A stretch of 64,000 nt of DNA from Sciscionella sediminilitoris (lineage in GTDB: Bacteria > Actinomycetota > Actinomycetes > Mycobacteriales > Pseudonocardiaceae). The translations under genes and the position numbers were made by a program. The number at the start of each line of letters is the position of its first letter. The first letter of the stretch is position 1. The notes beneath the pieces are model-generated. The model did no database searches, was not told where the DNA came from, and saw only the letters and a program-made list of their open reading frames with translations. Below are positions 19,201-26,748 of the stretch, piece by piece. The DNA lies in NCBI RefSeq assembly GCF_000737195.2, contig NZ_JALM01000013.1:62001-126000 (forward strand), in the 5' to 3' direction.

Positions 19201-19545
19201 GGCCAATGGGGAAACCGGGTGCCGCAGGAGGTCGAGGTCGGTTTCGAGACCGAGGTCGAGGGAATCGTGGTGCGCGGGCGGATGGACGCCGTGTTCGCCG
19301 ACTCCGACGGCGGCTGGACCGTCGTGGACTGGAAGACCGGCATGGTCCCGGACGAGGAACACATGCGCGCCGTTTCGGTGCAGCTGGCGATCTACCGGCT
19401 GGCCTGGGCCGCGATCGCCGGTGTCGGGGTCGAGCGGGTGCGGGCGGCGTTCTACTACGTGCGCGCCGACCGCACCGTGGCCCCCGCGGACCTGCTCGAC
19501 GTGGACGGCCTGCGCGAGCTGCTGCGCACCGTGCCGAGCGAGTGA
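16285..19545 (+). CDS. adnB: AdnB: UvrD-like helicase with C-terminal RecB-type nuclease
   Basis: The 1086-residue partner of AdnA, carrying the canonical motor. AGAGAGKTE (Lys about 44) is Walker A, FTRKAARQLAERV motif Ia, LLDEYQDTG motif II, DPAQSIYGWRGA motif III, and TVHAAKGLEWQLVAVP and VAFTRTEHTLLAS motifs V-VI. The nuclease domain ends the protein with VVDWKTG (metal Asp about 1015) and VQLAIYRLAW. AdnAB unwinds and trims DNA ends for recombination and non-homologous repair in the cytoplasm. Start ATG 16285 overlaps the adnA stop (ATGA), implying equimolar synthesis. Confidence 0.92.
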   Translation: MREPLSPLHISAALGLPAPTGEQAEVVGAPIEPALVVAGAGAGKTETMAARVVYLVANGFVTPEHVLGLTFTRKAARQLAERVRARLRRLAGSPLLEQTDPSGALRAEVLASEPTVLTYNAYAGRLVAEHGLRLPVEPGARVLTETAAWQLASNVVSTWDGELETSYVPATVTAHLLALAGELAEHLVDTETLAAHAERICQAVEHAPRAKGQGTAIKEETRKRLDVQRLRVALLPLVAEYQRRKRAEGAIDFADQMALAARLAAEHPEVGEAERGRYRAVLLDEYQDTGHAQRVLLRTLFGNGAPESVPVTAVGDPAQSIYGWRGASAANLPRFTTDFPNGGRPAGEYSLLTSFRNPPQVLAIANRTAKELRDAGLRVGELRARADAEPAEVRAALHADVEAEREWVAGELAARWHAHVERNGSAPTAAVLVRRRADMAELAAALRARGLPVEVVGLGGLLREPEVRDLVSTLRVLIDPLAGTAAARLLTGARWRIGAADLSALWARCRELAEADESGQSSPELLAGVDVRGALPGELAEQAGLVDAIDDPGPPERYTEVGYARIRALGRELGMLRSRMDQPLAELVADVERTMRLDIETLSRPGPVGRTQLDRFAEVVADYAASSPNANLRALLDYLATAEDAEDGLEPGEVVVAEDRVQVLTVHAAKGLEWQLVAVPHLVEGVFPARKQASSWLGNVAELPAELRGDSIDLPDLRLPAGGDRKELEEALAKHEEDFDDRRLTEERRLCYVAFTRTEHTLLASAHWWGATGKKPRKPSLLLEEVRELLEADPELGEISCWAPEPEPDAENPVAARQHSAEWPADPLGDRREAVAEGAALVRAALETEDSGDAEDPETADDPEGWAAEVDVLLAERAARAERAERVALPAQLSVSQLVELAEDPGALATRLRRPLPFEPNPATRRGTAFHAWLEHRFASNALLEFDELPGAADGDDTPEADLDRLRAAFLGGQWGNRVPQEVEVGFETEVEGIVVRGRMDAVFADSDGGWTVVDWKTGMVPDEEHMRAVSVQLAIYRLAWAAIAGVGVERVRAAFYYVRADRTVAPADLLDVDGLRELLRTVPSE

Positions 19546-19562
19546 CCCGCGCTCAGCTCACC

Positions 19563-19639
19563 GCACCTCCAACGTCACAGCACCTCCAACGTCACAGCAC
19601 CTCCAACGTCACAGCACCTCCAACGTCACAGCACCTCCA
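19563..19639. repeat. 17-bp tandem repeat, about 4.5 copies
   Basis: The unit GCACCTCCAACGTCACA begins at 19563, 19580, 19597 and 19614; a ninth-base partial copy (GCACCTCCA) at 19631-19639 is inside the end of the DUF2961 gene. All full copies are identical. On the minus strand each unit re-creates GAGGTGCTGTGA, the last codons and stop of that gene (MEVL-stop). The array therefore looks like slippage amplification of the gene's own 3' end. It lies between the convergent adnB and DUF2961 stops and has no hairpin. Confidence 0.95.
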
Positions 19640-20687
19640 TGCGGTCGTAGTCCGGTTCCGGCGGGCGGTGGGTGCTCGTCCGGTCCAGATAGAACAGCGC
19701 GGTCGAGGCCATGTCGTCCTGGAGCGGGAGGTACCGGTCCAGTGAACGCCAGCCGAGCGCCTGCACGGTGATCCGCAGGTTCTCGGAGAACCGGAGCGGA
19801 TCCGGGATGTGCCAGCGGTACATGCCGAAGCGCTGCTGGCTGCGGTAGAGCCCGTCCGGTCGGAGTATCTGCGGCAGTCCGAGGTACGGGGTGCTGTAGG
19901 CGGTGTAGCCCTCGCCGGGCAGGTCGAAATTCCACGCGCCACCGAAGTAGTCCTCGGTTCCGGTGCCGCAGATGGTCGGGAATTCCCCGTCCCCGTCCAC
20001 GTAGAACTTGAATTCCCCTTCGCCCCACCACTCGGAATTGTGTGTCCCGGTCGCCAGATAGGTGCCCACATAGTGCCCGGCTCCCTCGACGCCCTCGAGC
20101 ACCGTGTGCACTTCCTTGTACGGCAGGGGATTGTTCCGCCGCCATTGCGCGTGCAGATAACCCGAACCCTGCGGAACCTCGGTGAGTTCGTAGTCGACCT
20201 GGTAGTAGACGCGGGCCTGTTCGGGGCCGAGATTGGTGAGGGTGAGCAGCGCGTGCTCGGTGAAGGGCATTTCCCAGTAGCTGTTGAACCCGCCCTTGGG
20301 GTTCACCGCGATCGGCACCGAATTCACCTGCGCGAATTCACCCCAGCCCTGGCAGAAGAAATCCCCGAGCGGGACCTCCACGGCGGGCTGCTCGTCGTGC
20401 TCCCAGTACATGCGCAGCACCATGCTGCGCCAGTTCTTCGCGTCGGTGGTCAGCCAGATGTGCCGGATCACGGCGGGCCCGGAGATCTCGGCCATGGTGA
20501 ACCCGGTGCCCGCTGGGATGTCCACGCTCGGGGAGACCTTCCAGCCCTGTCCGAGCTCGCGTGCCGGGTGTGCGCCGGTGCCTTCGGTCGCGGCTCCGCC
20601 CGCGCCCTTGTCCCCGGTGAAGTTCTCCGGGGAGATCGAACGCGAGCGGCCGTCGGTGATTCGTGCCAAGTCTGTGATCCGAGTCAT
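19626..20687 (-). CDS. DUF2961 / GH172 family glycoside hydrolase
   Basis: A 353-residue DUF2961 protein; this family is now classed as GH172 (difructose anhydride, alpha-D-fructofuranosyl and D-arabinofuranosyl active enzymes). GEGEFKFYVDGD (Glu225) and TGTEDYFGG (Glu246) carry two acidic residues 21 apart, the spacing I recall for the characterised pair of catalytic glutamates. No signal peptide is visible, so it appears cytoplasmic. ATG 20687 was chosen; longer frames run under the K+ channel promoter. It sits as an insert between adnB and the K+ channel gene. Substrate unknown; D-arabinan fragments are a possibility given the cell wall genes. Confidence 0.82.
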   Translation of the reverse strand: MTRITDLARITDGRSRSISPENFTGDKGAGGAATEGTGAHPARELGQGWKVSPSVDIPAGTGFTMAEISGPAVIRHIWLTTDAKNWRSMVLRMYWEHDEQPAVEVPLGDFFCQGWGEFAQVNSVPIAVNPKGGFNSYWEMPFTEHALLTLTNLGPEQARVYYQVDYELTEVPQGSGYLHAQWRRNNPLPYKEVHTVLEGVEGAGHYVGTYLATGTHNSEWWGEGEFKFYVDGDGEFPTICGTGTEDYFGGAWNFDLPGEGYTAYSTPYLGLPQILRPDGLYRSQQRFGMYRWHIPDPLRFSENLRITVQALGWRSLDRYLPLQDDMASTALFYLDRTSTHRPPEPDYDRMEVL

Positions 20688-20822
20688 AGGCACCACGGTA
20701 AACGCCCGTGCGTGCGGGGAAACCCTCCGTTCGGGCCTTGCCCGGATGCGGGTTCGCGAATAAGGGCGGTTCGTCCGTGTCGCGGGTGTACTCCCGGTGC
20801 GCGCCCAGTACGCTGCCCGATC

Positions 20823-21914
20823 GTGACCGGGAAGCAGCGAGGCGGCATCTTCACCAAACTGCGTTCGCGCGAGGAACTGTCCGATCAGCCGGACCACTCG
20901 CTCGTGGGTGTCGTGACGATGCCGGAGATCAAGGTCAGCCCGGTCCGGTCGATCGGCAGGCGGGTGCTGTGGGCACTGCTCGCGCTCGCCGCGGCGGTGG
21001 TGATCGTCTACGTCGACCGGGACGGCTACCGGGACTCGTCCAAGCCGGGACCGCTGTCCTGGCTGGACTGCCTCTACTACGCGACCGTCTCGCTCTCCAC
21101 GACCGGATACGGGGACATCACACCGGTCACCGCGACCGCCCGGCTGGTGAACATCGTGCTGGTCACCCCGCTGCGGGTGCTGTTCCTGGTGGTCCTGGTC
21201 GGTACGACACTTTCCGTGCTCACCGAACGTTCCAGGCAGGTATTCCGCATTCAGCGTTGGAGGACCAAGGTGCGCGACCATGTGGTGGTCATCGGCTACG
21301 GGACCAAGGGCCGCTCGGCGGTCGGTGCGCTGCTCGGCGAGGGCACCGATCCGGGCCAGGTGGTCGTCGTGGACACCGACCAGTGGGCATTGGAGGCCGC
21401 GTCCGGGCTCGGCTGCGTGACCGTGCACGGCTCGGGAACCCGTTCCGATGTGCTCCGGGTTGCCGGTACCAACCGGGCACGGGCCATCGTCGTCGCGCCG
21501 AGCAGGGACGACACCGCCGTGCTCGTCACGCTCACCGCGCGCGAACTCGCCCCCAAGGCACAGATCGCCGCGTCCATCAGGGAAACCGAGAACGTGCACC
21601 TGCTGCGCCAGTCGGGCGCCGATTCGGTCGTGGTGTCCAGCGAGACCGCGGGGCGGCTGCTCGGCATGGCGACCTCCACACCGAACGTGGTCGACATGGT
21701 CGAGGACCTGCTCACCCCGGACGCGGGCCTGGCCATCGCGGAACGGGATGTGGAGCGCGCCGAGATCGGCGGGTCACCGCGGCATCTGCCCGACCTGGTG
21801 CTCGGCGTGGTGCGCGGCGGCCGACTCTATCGGGTGGACGCGCCGGAGGCGGACACCATCGAACGGGGTGACCGACTGTTGTACGTGCGAAAGGTGACCC
21901 CCGCTACCGAGTGA
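20823..21914 (+). CDS. Two-TM potassium channel with RCK/TrkA-N regulatory domain
   Basis: A 363-residue K+ channel subunit (tetramer expected). TM1 is about residues 47-64, the selectivity filter TTGYGD is at 93-98, and TM2 is about 108-130. A TrkA-N Rossmann domain (VVVIGYGTKGRSAV, with acidic VVDTD at the end of the second strand) begins near 152, followed by a C-terminal TrkA-C-like part (VLGVVRGGRLYRVD). GTG 20823 gives a 40-residue cytoplasmic leader; ATG 20919 is an alternative. Equivalent in position to Rv3200c next to adnB in M. tuberculosis. Confidence 0.9.
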   Translation: MTGKQRGGIFTKLRSREELSDQPDHSLVGVVTMPEIKVSPVRSIGRRVLWALLALAAAVVIVYVDRDGYRDSSKPGPLSWLDCLYYATVSLSTTGYGDITPVTATARLVNIVLVTPLRVLFLVVLVGTTLSVLTERSRQVFRIQRWRTKVRDHVVVIGYGTKGRSAVGALLGEGTDPGQVVVVDTDQWALEAASGLGCVTVHGSGTRSDVLRVAGTNRARAIVVAPSRDDTAVLVTLTARELAPKAQIAASIRETENVHLLRQSGADSVVVSSETAGRLLGMATSTPNVVDMVEDLLTPDAGLAIAERDVERAEIGGSPRHLPDLVLGVVRGGRLYRVDAPEADTIERGDRLLYVRKVTPATE

Positions 21915-21965
21915 TCGGATGCTCAACGGGCAGCGATGCGCCGGTGAATCTGTCAGTATCGAAGG

Positions 21966-22400
21966 GTGACAAGCTCGCGCAGGACCCGGCTGCTCCCGAT
22001 CGCGATCGCCGCCGTACTCGGCGTCGGCTTCGCCGCGCTGGTGCTGTGGCTGCTCCCGAGTGTGCTCGGCGGAGACACCGCTGCCGGGCAGCAGAACGCC
22101 GTGGACGCGACGGTCAAGTCGAGCGCGCAGTGCACCGGAGCGGATCCGCACGACACGGTCAGCTACACGGTCTCCGGCGAGTCGCACAATGCCAAGCTCG
22201 ACGGCTGCGGGAGCGAGGTCGGCCAGCAGGTGCGGGTCGTGCTCCCCGGGCCCGGCGAGCAGTACGCCAGCCTGGCGAACAGCGCGGGCAGTGGAGCGGG
22301 TTCCAAGCGGCTCTCGTTCGTCGGCCTCGCGCTCGCCGGGATCTGCGGTGGGTTGTTCATCGGATTCAGCCCGGTCGTCCGGCGCCCGCACGCGCTCTGA
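21966..22400 (+). CDS. Conserved-type small membrane protein with extracytoplasmic loop
   Basis: A 144-residue protein of unknown function. A basic start (MTSSRRTRL) precedes TM1 (about 9-32). Residues ~35-110 form an extracytoplasmic domain with two Cys (SAQCTGAD and LDGCGSE) that could form a disulfide, and TM2 is about 117-135 with a short basic cytoplasmic tail. GTG 21966 is the only sensible start. Located 51 nt after the K+ channel and 64 nt before the M16 peptidases on the same strand. Confidence 0.7.
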   Translation: MTSSRRTRLLPIAIAAVLGVGFAALVLWLLPSVLGGDTAAGQQNAVDATVKSSAQCTGADPHDTVSYTVSGESHNAKLDGCGSEVGQQVRVVLPGPGEQYASLANSAGSGAGSKRLSFVGLALAGICGGLFIGFSPVVRRPHAL

Positions 22401-22464
22401 GGCTTCGCGCCCGGTGTGGACCGGGTCACGACGAGCCCGCGCGCCTGCGGCTACTGTGGGGAGC

Positions 22465-23748
22465 ATGATCAGCCCGGACATCCATCGGTTCACGTGTTCG
22501 AACGGCCTTCGGGTGCTGCTCGCCCCGGACAGCGGGCTCGGCCTCGTCGCGGTGAGCGTGCACTACGACGTCGGTTTCCGCTCCGAACCCGAGGGCCGGA
22601 CCGGGTTCGCGCACCTGTTCGAGCACCTGATGTTCCAGGGAAGCGAATCGCTGGAGAAACTCGCGCATTTCCGGCATGTGCAGGGGTCGGGTGGCTCGTT
22701 CAACGGATCCACGCACCCGGACTACACCGACTACTTCGAGGTGCTGCCCTCAGCCGCGCTGGAACGAGCCCTCTTCCTCGAGGCGGACCGGATGCGCGCG
22801 CCCCGGATCACCGAGGAGAACCTGCGCAACCAGGTCGACGTGGTCAAGGAGGAGATCCGGCTCAACGTGCTCAACCGGCCCTACGGCGGGTTCCCGTGGA
22901 TCACCCTGCCACCGGTGCTCTACCAGACGTTCCCGAACGCGCACAACGGTTACGGCGACTTCTCCGAACTGGAGAGCGCGACCGTCGAAGACTGCGCCTC
23001 CTTCTTCGACACCTACTACGCCCCGTCGAACGCGGTGCTCACCATCGCCGGAGAGTTCGATGTGGACACCGCGATCGCCTTGGTGGAGAAGCACTTCGGC
23101 GATGTTCCGGCCCGCCCGCGCCCGGTCCGCCCGGACTTCGGCGAGCCGGCACCCGAGAGCCAGCGCACCGGGAACGTGGTCGACGCGCACGCCCCGCTTC
23201 CCGCCCTCGCGGTCGGGTACCGGCTGCCCGACCCGGTGAACGACCTGGACGGCTACCTCGCCAGTCACGTGCTCGGCGCGGTGCTCACCGAGGGCGATGC
23301 CTCGCGGCTGCAGCAGCGGATGGTGCACACCGAACCGCTGGTGGTGGAGGTGAACGCGCGCTGCGGGCTGATGGGCGCCCCGCTGGATTCCCGTGATCCG
23401 GACACCTTCGTGCTCACCGCGATCCACACCGACGAGGTGGCCAGCGAGAAGGTGCTCGCGGTCGTGGACGAGGAACTGGAGCGCCTCGCCGAGACCGGCC
23501 CGGACGAGACCGAACTGGCCCGGGTGTCCGCCCGCTGGGCCGCCGCGCTGCACGGCAACCACGACCGGCTGGTCTCCCGCGCGCTGGACTACGGTGCCAC
23601 CGAGCTGCTGCACGGGAGCGCCGAACTCGTCGCCGAACTGCCCGAGCGCATCGGCGCCGTGACCGCGAACCAGGTCGCCGAGGCGGCCGCCGCGAAACGA
23701 ACCACGGCCCGCGCCGTGCAGACCGTGACCCCAGGAGGACAGCAGTGA
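22465..23748 (+). CDS. M16 family zinc metallopeptidase (catalytic subunit)
   Basis: A 427-residue M16 (pitrilysin/processing peptidase) protein. The inverted zinc motif HLFEH lies at 50-54 and the third ligand Glu near 130 in VVKEEI, the usual 76-residue spacing. FNGSTHPDYTDYFEVLP is the typical substrate-cleft segment. No signal peptide is present, so it acts in the cytoplasm or is leaderless-exported. It overlaps the next M16 gene by 4 nt and should form a heterodimer with it. Start is ATG 22465; an earlier frame overlaps the preceding gene. Confidence 0.9.
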   Translation: MISPDIHRFTCSNGLRVLLAPDSGLGLVAVSVHYDVGFRSEPEGRTGFAHLFEHLMFQGSESLEKLAHFRHVQGSGGSFNGSTHPDYTDYFEVLPSAALERALFLEADRMRAPRITEENLRNQVDVVKEEIRLNVLNRPYGGFPWITLPPVLYQTFPNAHNGYGDFSELESATVEDCASFFDTYYAPSNAVLTIAGEFDVDTAIALVEKHFGDVPARPRPVRPDFGEPAPESQRTGNVVDAHAPLPALAVGYRLPDPVNDLDGYLASHVLGAVLTEGDASRLQQRMVHTEPLVVEVNARCGLMGAPLDSRDPDTFVLTAIHTDEVASEKVLAVVDEELERLAETGPDETELARVSARWAAALHGNHDRLVSRALDYGATELLHGSAELVAELPERIGAVTANQVAEAAAAKRTTARAVQTVTPGGQQ

Positions 23749-25118
23749 CCCGAACCGCAGCGGAGATCGCGAGCACCGAGCGCGGACCGCGCGAGCTTCC
23801 CCCGCTCGGCGTCCAGCCGCCCGCCGCCGAGCTCGAACACGTGGACACGGTGCTGCCGAACGGATTGCGGGTACTCGCGGTGGCCTCGCGCGGGGTGCCG
23901 CTGGTGGAGCTGCGACTGCGCATCCCGTTCGCCAAGCGCGGGGCGAGCACCGGCGACCCCGCCTACGCCGCGCGCGCCGAGGTGCTGGCCGGCACGATCC
24001 TGACCGGGACGAGCAACCGGGACCGGATCGCCATGGACACCGATCTGGCGCTGGTCGGCGGCGAGCTCGACGCGGTCGTGGACCCGGAGAAACTGCTCAT
24101 CGAGGGCAGCTGCCTGGCCGAGGGGCTGGACAGACTGCTCGAGGTACTCGCCGACGCGCTCACCTCGGCGAGCTATGTTCCGTCCGAAGTGGACAATGAG
24201 CGGGCCCGGCTGGTGGAACGGCTCTCGGTCGCCTGGTCCCAGCCGAGCATCATCGCCCGCGCCGCGCTGCAACGGCACCGCTACGCCGATCACCCGTACG
24301 CGCTCGAGGTTCCGCAGGCCTCGGACGTCACCGCCGTCACCGGCGAGGACGTTCGCGCCATGCACGCGGAATCGGTGCTGCCGCGCGGATCGAGCCTGGT
24401 GCTGGTCGGCGATTTCGACCCGGCCGAGGTGACCGGGCGGCTCGCGCAGGCGCTCGGCGGCTGGACCGGGGAGCAGACCGCGCAGGAGATGCCGCCGCTT
24501 CCGGAACTCACCGGCGGCGATACCGCGCTGGTGCACCGGGACGGCGCGGTGCAGTCGCAGATTCGCCTTGCCGCACAGGGAATCGCGCGCACCGATGAGC
24601 GCTATGCCGCGCTGCAGCTGGCGAACATGATCTACGGCGGGTACTTCTCCTCCCGGCTGGTGGAGAACATCCGCGAGGACAAGGGCTACACCTACGGGGC
24701 GAGCAGCAGGCTCGAGTTCACCCCGGCGGGCTGCTCGGTGCTGGTCGGCGCGGACACCGCGAGCGAGGTCACCGCGGCCGCCCTGCTCGAGACCCGGTAC
24801 GAGCTCGCGCGCCTGGCGATCGTGGAACCGAGCGAGGCGGAGACCGAATCCGTTCGCCAGTACGCCATCGGTTCGCTGCTGACCGCGCGTTCCTCACAGG
24901 CCGGGCTGGCCAGCCAGCTGGCCGCGCTGGTGGCGGTCGGGCTCGGCGTGGAGTGGCTTTCCGGGCACCAGGCCAGGCTCGAGGCGGTCACCCGGGAGCA
25001 GATCGCCGAGGCGGCCGCGGAGTTCTTCGCCCCGTCCAGGTTCACCGGCGTGGTCGTCGGCGATGCCGAGCTGCTGTCGGCGAAGCTGCGCGTGCTCGGC
25101 GGTGTGGTGATCCCGTGA
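23745..25118 (+). CDS. M16 family peptidase-like protein lacking the zinc motif (partner subunit)
   Basis: A 457-residue M16 homologue. The region where HxxEH should be (AYAARAEVLAGTILTGTSN) has no zinc ligands, whereas the C-terminal R/Y signature FSSRLVENIREDKGYTYGA is perfect. This is the division of labour of mitochondrial-type and Sphingomonas-type M16B heterodimers: one subunit supplies zinc, the other the Arg-Tyr pair. The GTG start overlaps the upstream stop (GTGA), with AGGAGG at 23733-23738. Its own stop overlaps nudC by 4 nt. Confidence 0.9.
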   Translation: MTRTAAEIASTERGPRELPPLGVQPPAAELEHVDTVLPNGLRVLAVASRGVPLVELRLRIPFAKRGASTGDPAYAARAEVLAGTILTGTSNRDRIAMDTDLALVGGELDAVVDPEKLLIEGSCLAEGLDRLLEVLADALTSASYVPSEVDNERARLVERLSVAWSQPSIIARAALQRHRYADHPYALEVPQASDVTAVTGEDVRAMHAESVLPRGSSLVLVGDFDPAEVTGRLAQALGGWTGEQTAQEMPPLPELTGGDTALVHRDGAVQSQIRLAAQGIARTDERYAALQLANMIYGGYFSSRLVENIREDKGYTYGASSRLEFTPAGCSVLVGADTASEVTAAALLETRYELARLAIVEPSEAETESVRQYAIGSLLTARSSQAGLASQLAALVAVGLGVEWLSGHQARLEAVTREQIAEAAAEFFAPSRFTGVVVGDAELLSAKLRVLGGVVIP

Positions 25119-26026
25119 AGTTCGCCCTCGACGGACTGCCGAGGCTTTCGCGGTCCACTGTGGACAGGACGGAACCGTTGCGCGACGACGTGCAGCGGCT
25201 GCGCTCCGGCTGGGCGGACGCGCTCGTGCTCGGTGTCGACGAGAAGGGGCGTGCGCAGGTCACCGAGGACGGTGGCGCCCTGGTTTTCCAGCCGGCCAAG
25301 GAACTCGGCGAGCTGCCCCCGGATGGCGCGGTGCTGCTCGGTGAGCAGGACGAGCTCGCCTACTGGGCGGTGCGCGCCGAACTTCCCGAGGACGCGCGGC
25401 ACACCGATCTCAGGCTTGGCGGGGCCTTGCTGGACGACACCGGCGCCGGGCTGTTCGTCACCGCGGTCGCCACCCTGAACTGGCAGCGGAGCACGCGATT
25501 CTGCACGCGTTGCGGTAATCCCGTGCGGATCATCCGCTCCGGCTGGGCGAGCTGGTGTGCGCACTGCGAGATCGAGGACTATCCGCGCACCGATCCGGCG
25601 GTGATCTGCCTCGTGCACGACGGCGAGGGCGAGAACGGCCAGCACGTGCTGCTCGCGCGCCAGCCGAGCTGGCCGGAGACCTTCTTCTCGGTGCTCGCCG
25701 GGTTCGTCGAGGCGGGCGAAGCACTCGAAGCCTGTGTGCACCGGGAGATCTGCGAGGAAGTGGGCATCGAGGTGGATGCGGTGCGCTACCTCGGCAGTCA
25801 GCCCTGGCCGTTCCCGCGCTCGCTGATGCTCGGGTTCACCGCCGTCGCCGACCGGTCCGCGCCGCTGCGGCCCGCGGACGGGGAGATCGCCGAGGCGCGC
25901 TGGGTGTCCCGGGACACGCTGCGCGCGGCGATCGAGGCGCGTGGCGAGGTCGTGGACGGCCTCATGATGCCGGGCAATTCCTCCATCGCCGCCTCGATGT
26001 TGCGCTCCTGGGCGCAGGCAGGCTGA
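25115..26026 (+). CDS. nudC: NADH pyrophosphatase NudC
   Basis: A 303-residue Nudix enzyme that splits NAD(H) to NMN(H) and AMP and can remove NAD caps from RNA. A four-Cys zinc ribbon (FCTRCGNP...SWCAHCEIED) precedes the Nudix box GFVEAGEALEACVHREICEEVG, and the NudC-specific SQPWPFPRS follows. The GTG start at 25115 overlaps the M16 stop. nudC near adnAB and the K+ channel matches Rv3199c in M. tuberculosis; here the M16 pair has been inserted upstream. Confidence 0.94.
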   Translation: MKFALDGLPRLSRSTVDRTEPLRDDVQRLRSGWADALVLGVDEKGRAQVTEDGGALVFQPAKELGELPPDGAVLLGEQDELAYWAVRAELPEDARHTDLRLGGALLDDTGAGLFVTAVATLNWQRSTRFCTRCGNPVRIIRSGWASWCAHCEIEDYPRTDPAVICLVHDGEGENGQHVLLARQPSWPETFFSVLAGFVEAGEALEACVHREICEEVGIEVDAVRYLGSQPWPFPRSLMLGFTAVADRSAPLRPADGEIAEARWVSRDTLRAAIEARGEVVDGLMMPGNSSIAASMLRSWAQAG

Positions 26027-26081
26027 GGCTCGCTGAGGTTGTGACGGGTGCCACGTCGGTGGAAACCCGCCTCGCGGAATC

Positions 26082-26095
26082 GTTGAACGCTCAAC
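26082..26095. promoter_or_regulatory. Inverted repeat upstream of nitroreductase, candidate operator
   Basis: GTTGA-ACGC-TCAAC lies 45 bp upstream of the RutE-like ATG in the 113-bp gap after nudC. It may be a repressor site; no regulator is encoded next to it. Confidence 0.3.
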
Positions 26096-26139
26096 TACGT
26101 TGCACGGGTGGGCAAAGCCGAGTGAGAAGGAGACACCCG

Positions 26140-26748
26140 ATGACGACCGCAACCGAGCTGCTCTCGATTCCCGCCGAGGTTCAGGACCTGCTGTTCCGTG
26201 AGGCACGCACGGCGAACACGTTCACCGAGGAACCGGTGAGCGAGGAGCAGCTGCGCGCGATCTACGACCTCGTCAAGTGGGGCCCGACCTCGATGAACCA
26301 GCAGCCGCTCCGGGTGGTGCTGGTGCGCAGCGAGGAAGCACGGCAGCGCCTGCTGCCGCACCTGATGGAGGGCAACCGGGCCAAGACCGAGCGCGCCCCG
26401 CTGACCGCGCTGCTCGCCGCGGACACCGAATTCCACGAACGGCTGCCCGAGGTCTTCCCGCACAACCCGGACGCCAAGAACCTCTTCGCCGGCAACGAAG
26501 ACCTCCGGCACACCAACGCGAAGCTGAACGCCTCCCTGCAGGTGGCCTACTTCATCATCGGGGTGCGTGCGGCCGGGCTCGCCGCGGGCCCGATGACCGG
26601 ATTCGACGGGGCCGGAATCGCCGAGGAGTTCTTCCCCGGCGGAACCCAGCACCCGCTGGTCGCGATCAACATCGGCAAGCCGGGGGAGGACGCCTGGTTC
26701 GGCAGGCTGCCGCGACTGTCCTACGAGGACGTCGTCACCACCGTCTGA
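26140..26748 (+). CDS. Malonic semialdehyde reductase-like nitroreductase (RutE family)
   Basis: A 202-residue nitroreductase-fold flavoprotein. KWGPTSMNQQPLRVVLV, AAGPMTGFD and the ending LPRLSYEDV match the RutE/HadB subgroup that reduces 3-oxopropionate (malonic semialdehyde) to 3-hydroxypropionate. No other rut pathway gene is present, so another aldehyde or a nitro/quinone substrate remains possible. A GAAGGAGA site precedes the ATG. Its 3' end overlaps the convergent P-loop kinase by 14 bp. Confidence 0.82.
   Translation: MTTATELLSIPAEVQDLLFREARTANTFTEEPVSEEQLRAIYDLVKWGPTSMNQQPLRVVLVRSEEARQRLLPHLMEGNRAKTERAPLTALLAADTEFHERLPEVFPHNPDAKNLFAGNEDLRHTNAKLNASLQVAYFIIGVRAAGLAAGPMTGFDGAGIAEEFFPGGTQHPLVAINIGKPGEDAWFGRLPRLSYEDVVTTV

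Noticed and set aside
11531-19362. Very long open frames antisense to adnA and adnB (over 1000 codons)
   Set aside because: They are shadows caused by high GC: composition is Arg/Pro/Gly/Ala-rich without motifs, while the plus-strand frames contain complete helicase and nuclease motifs.
19563-19639. Possible CRISPR array
   Set aside because: The 17-bp units abut directly with no spacers, and no cas genes are present; it is a tandem minisatellite.
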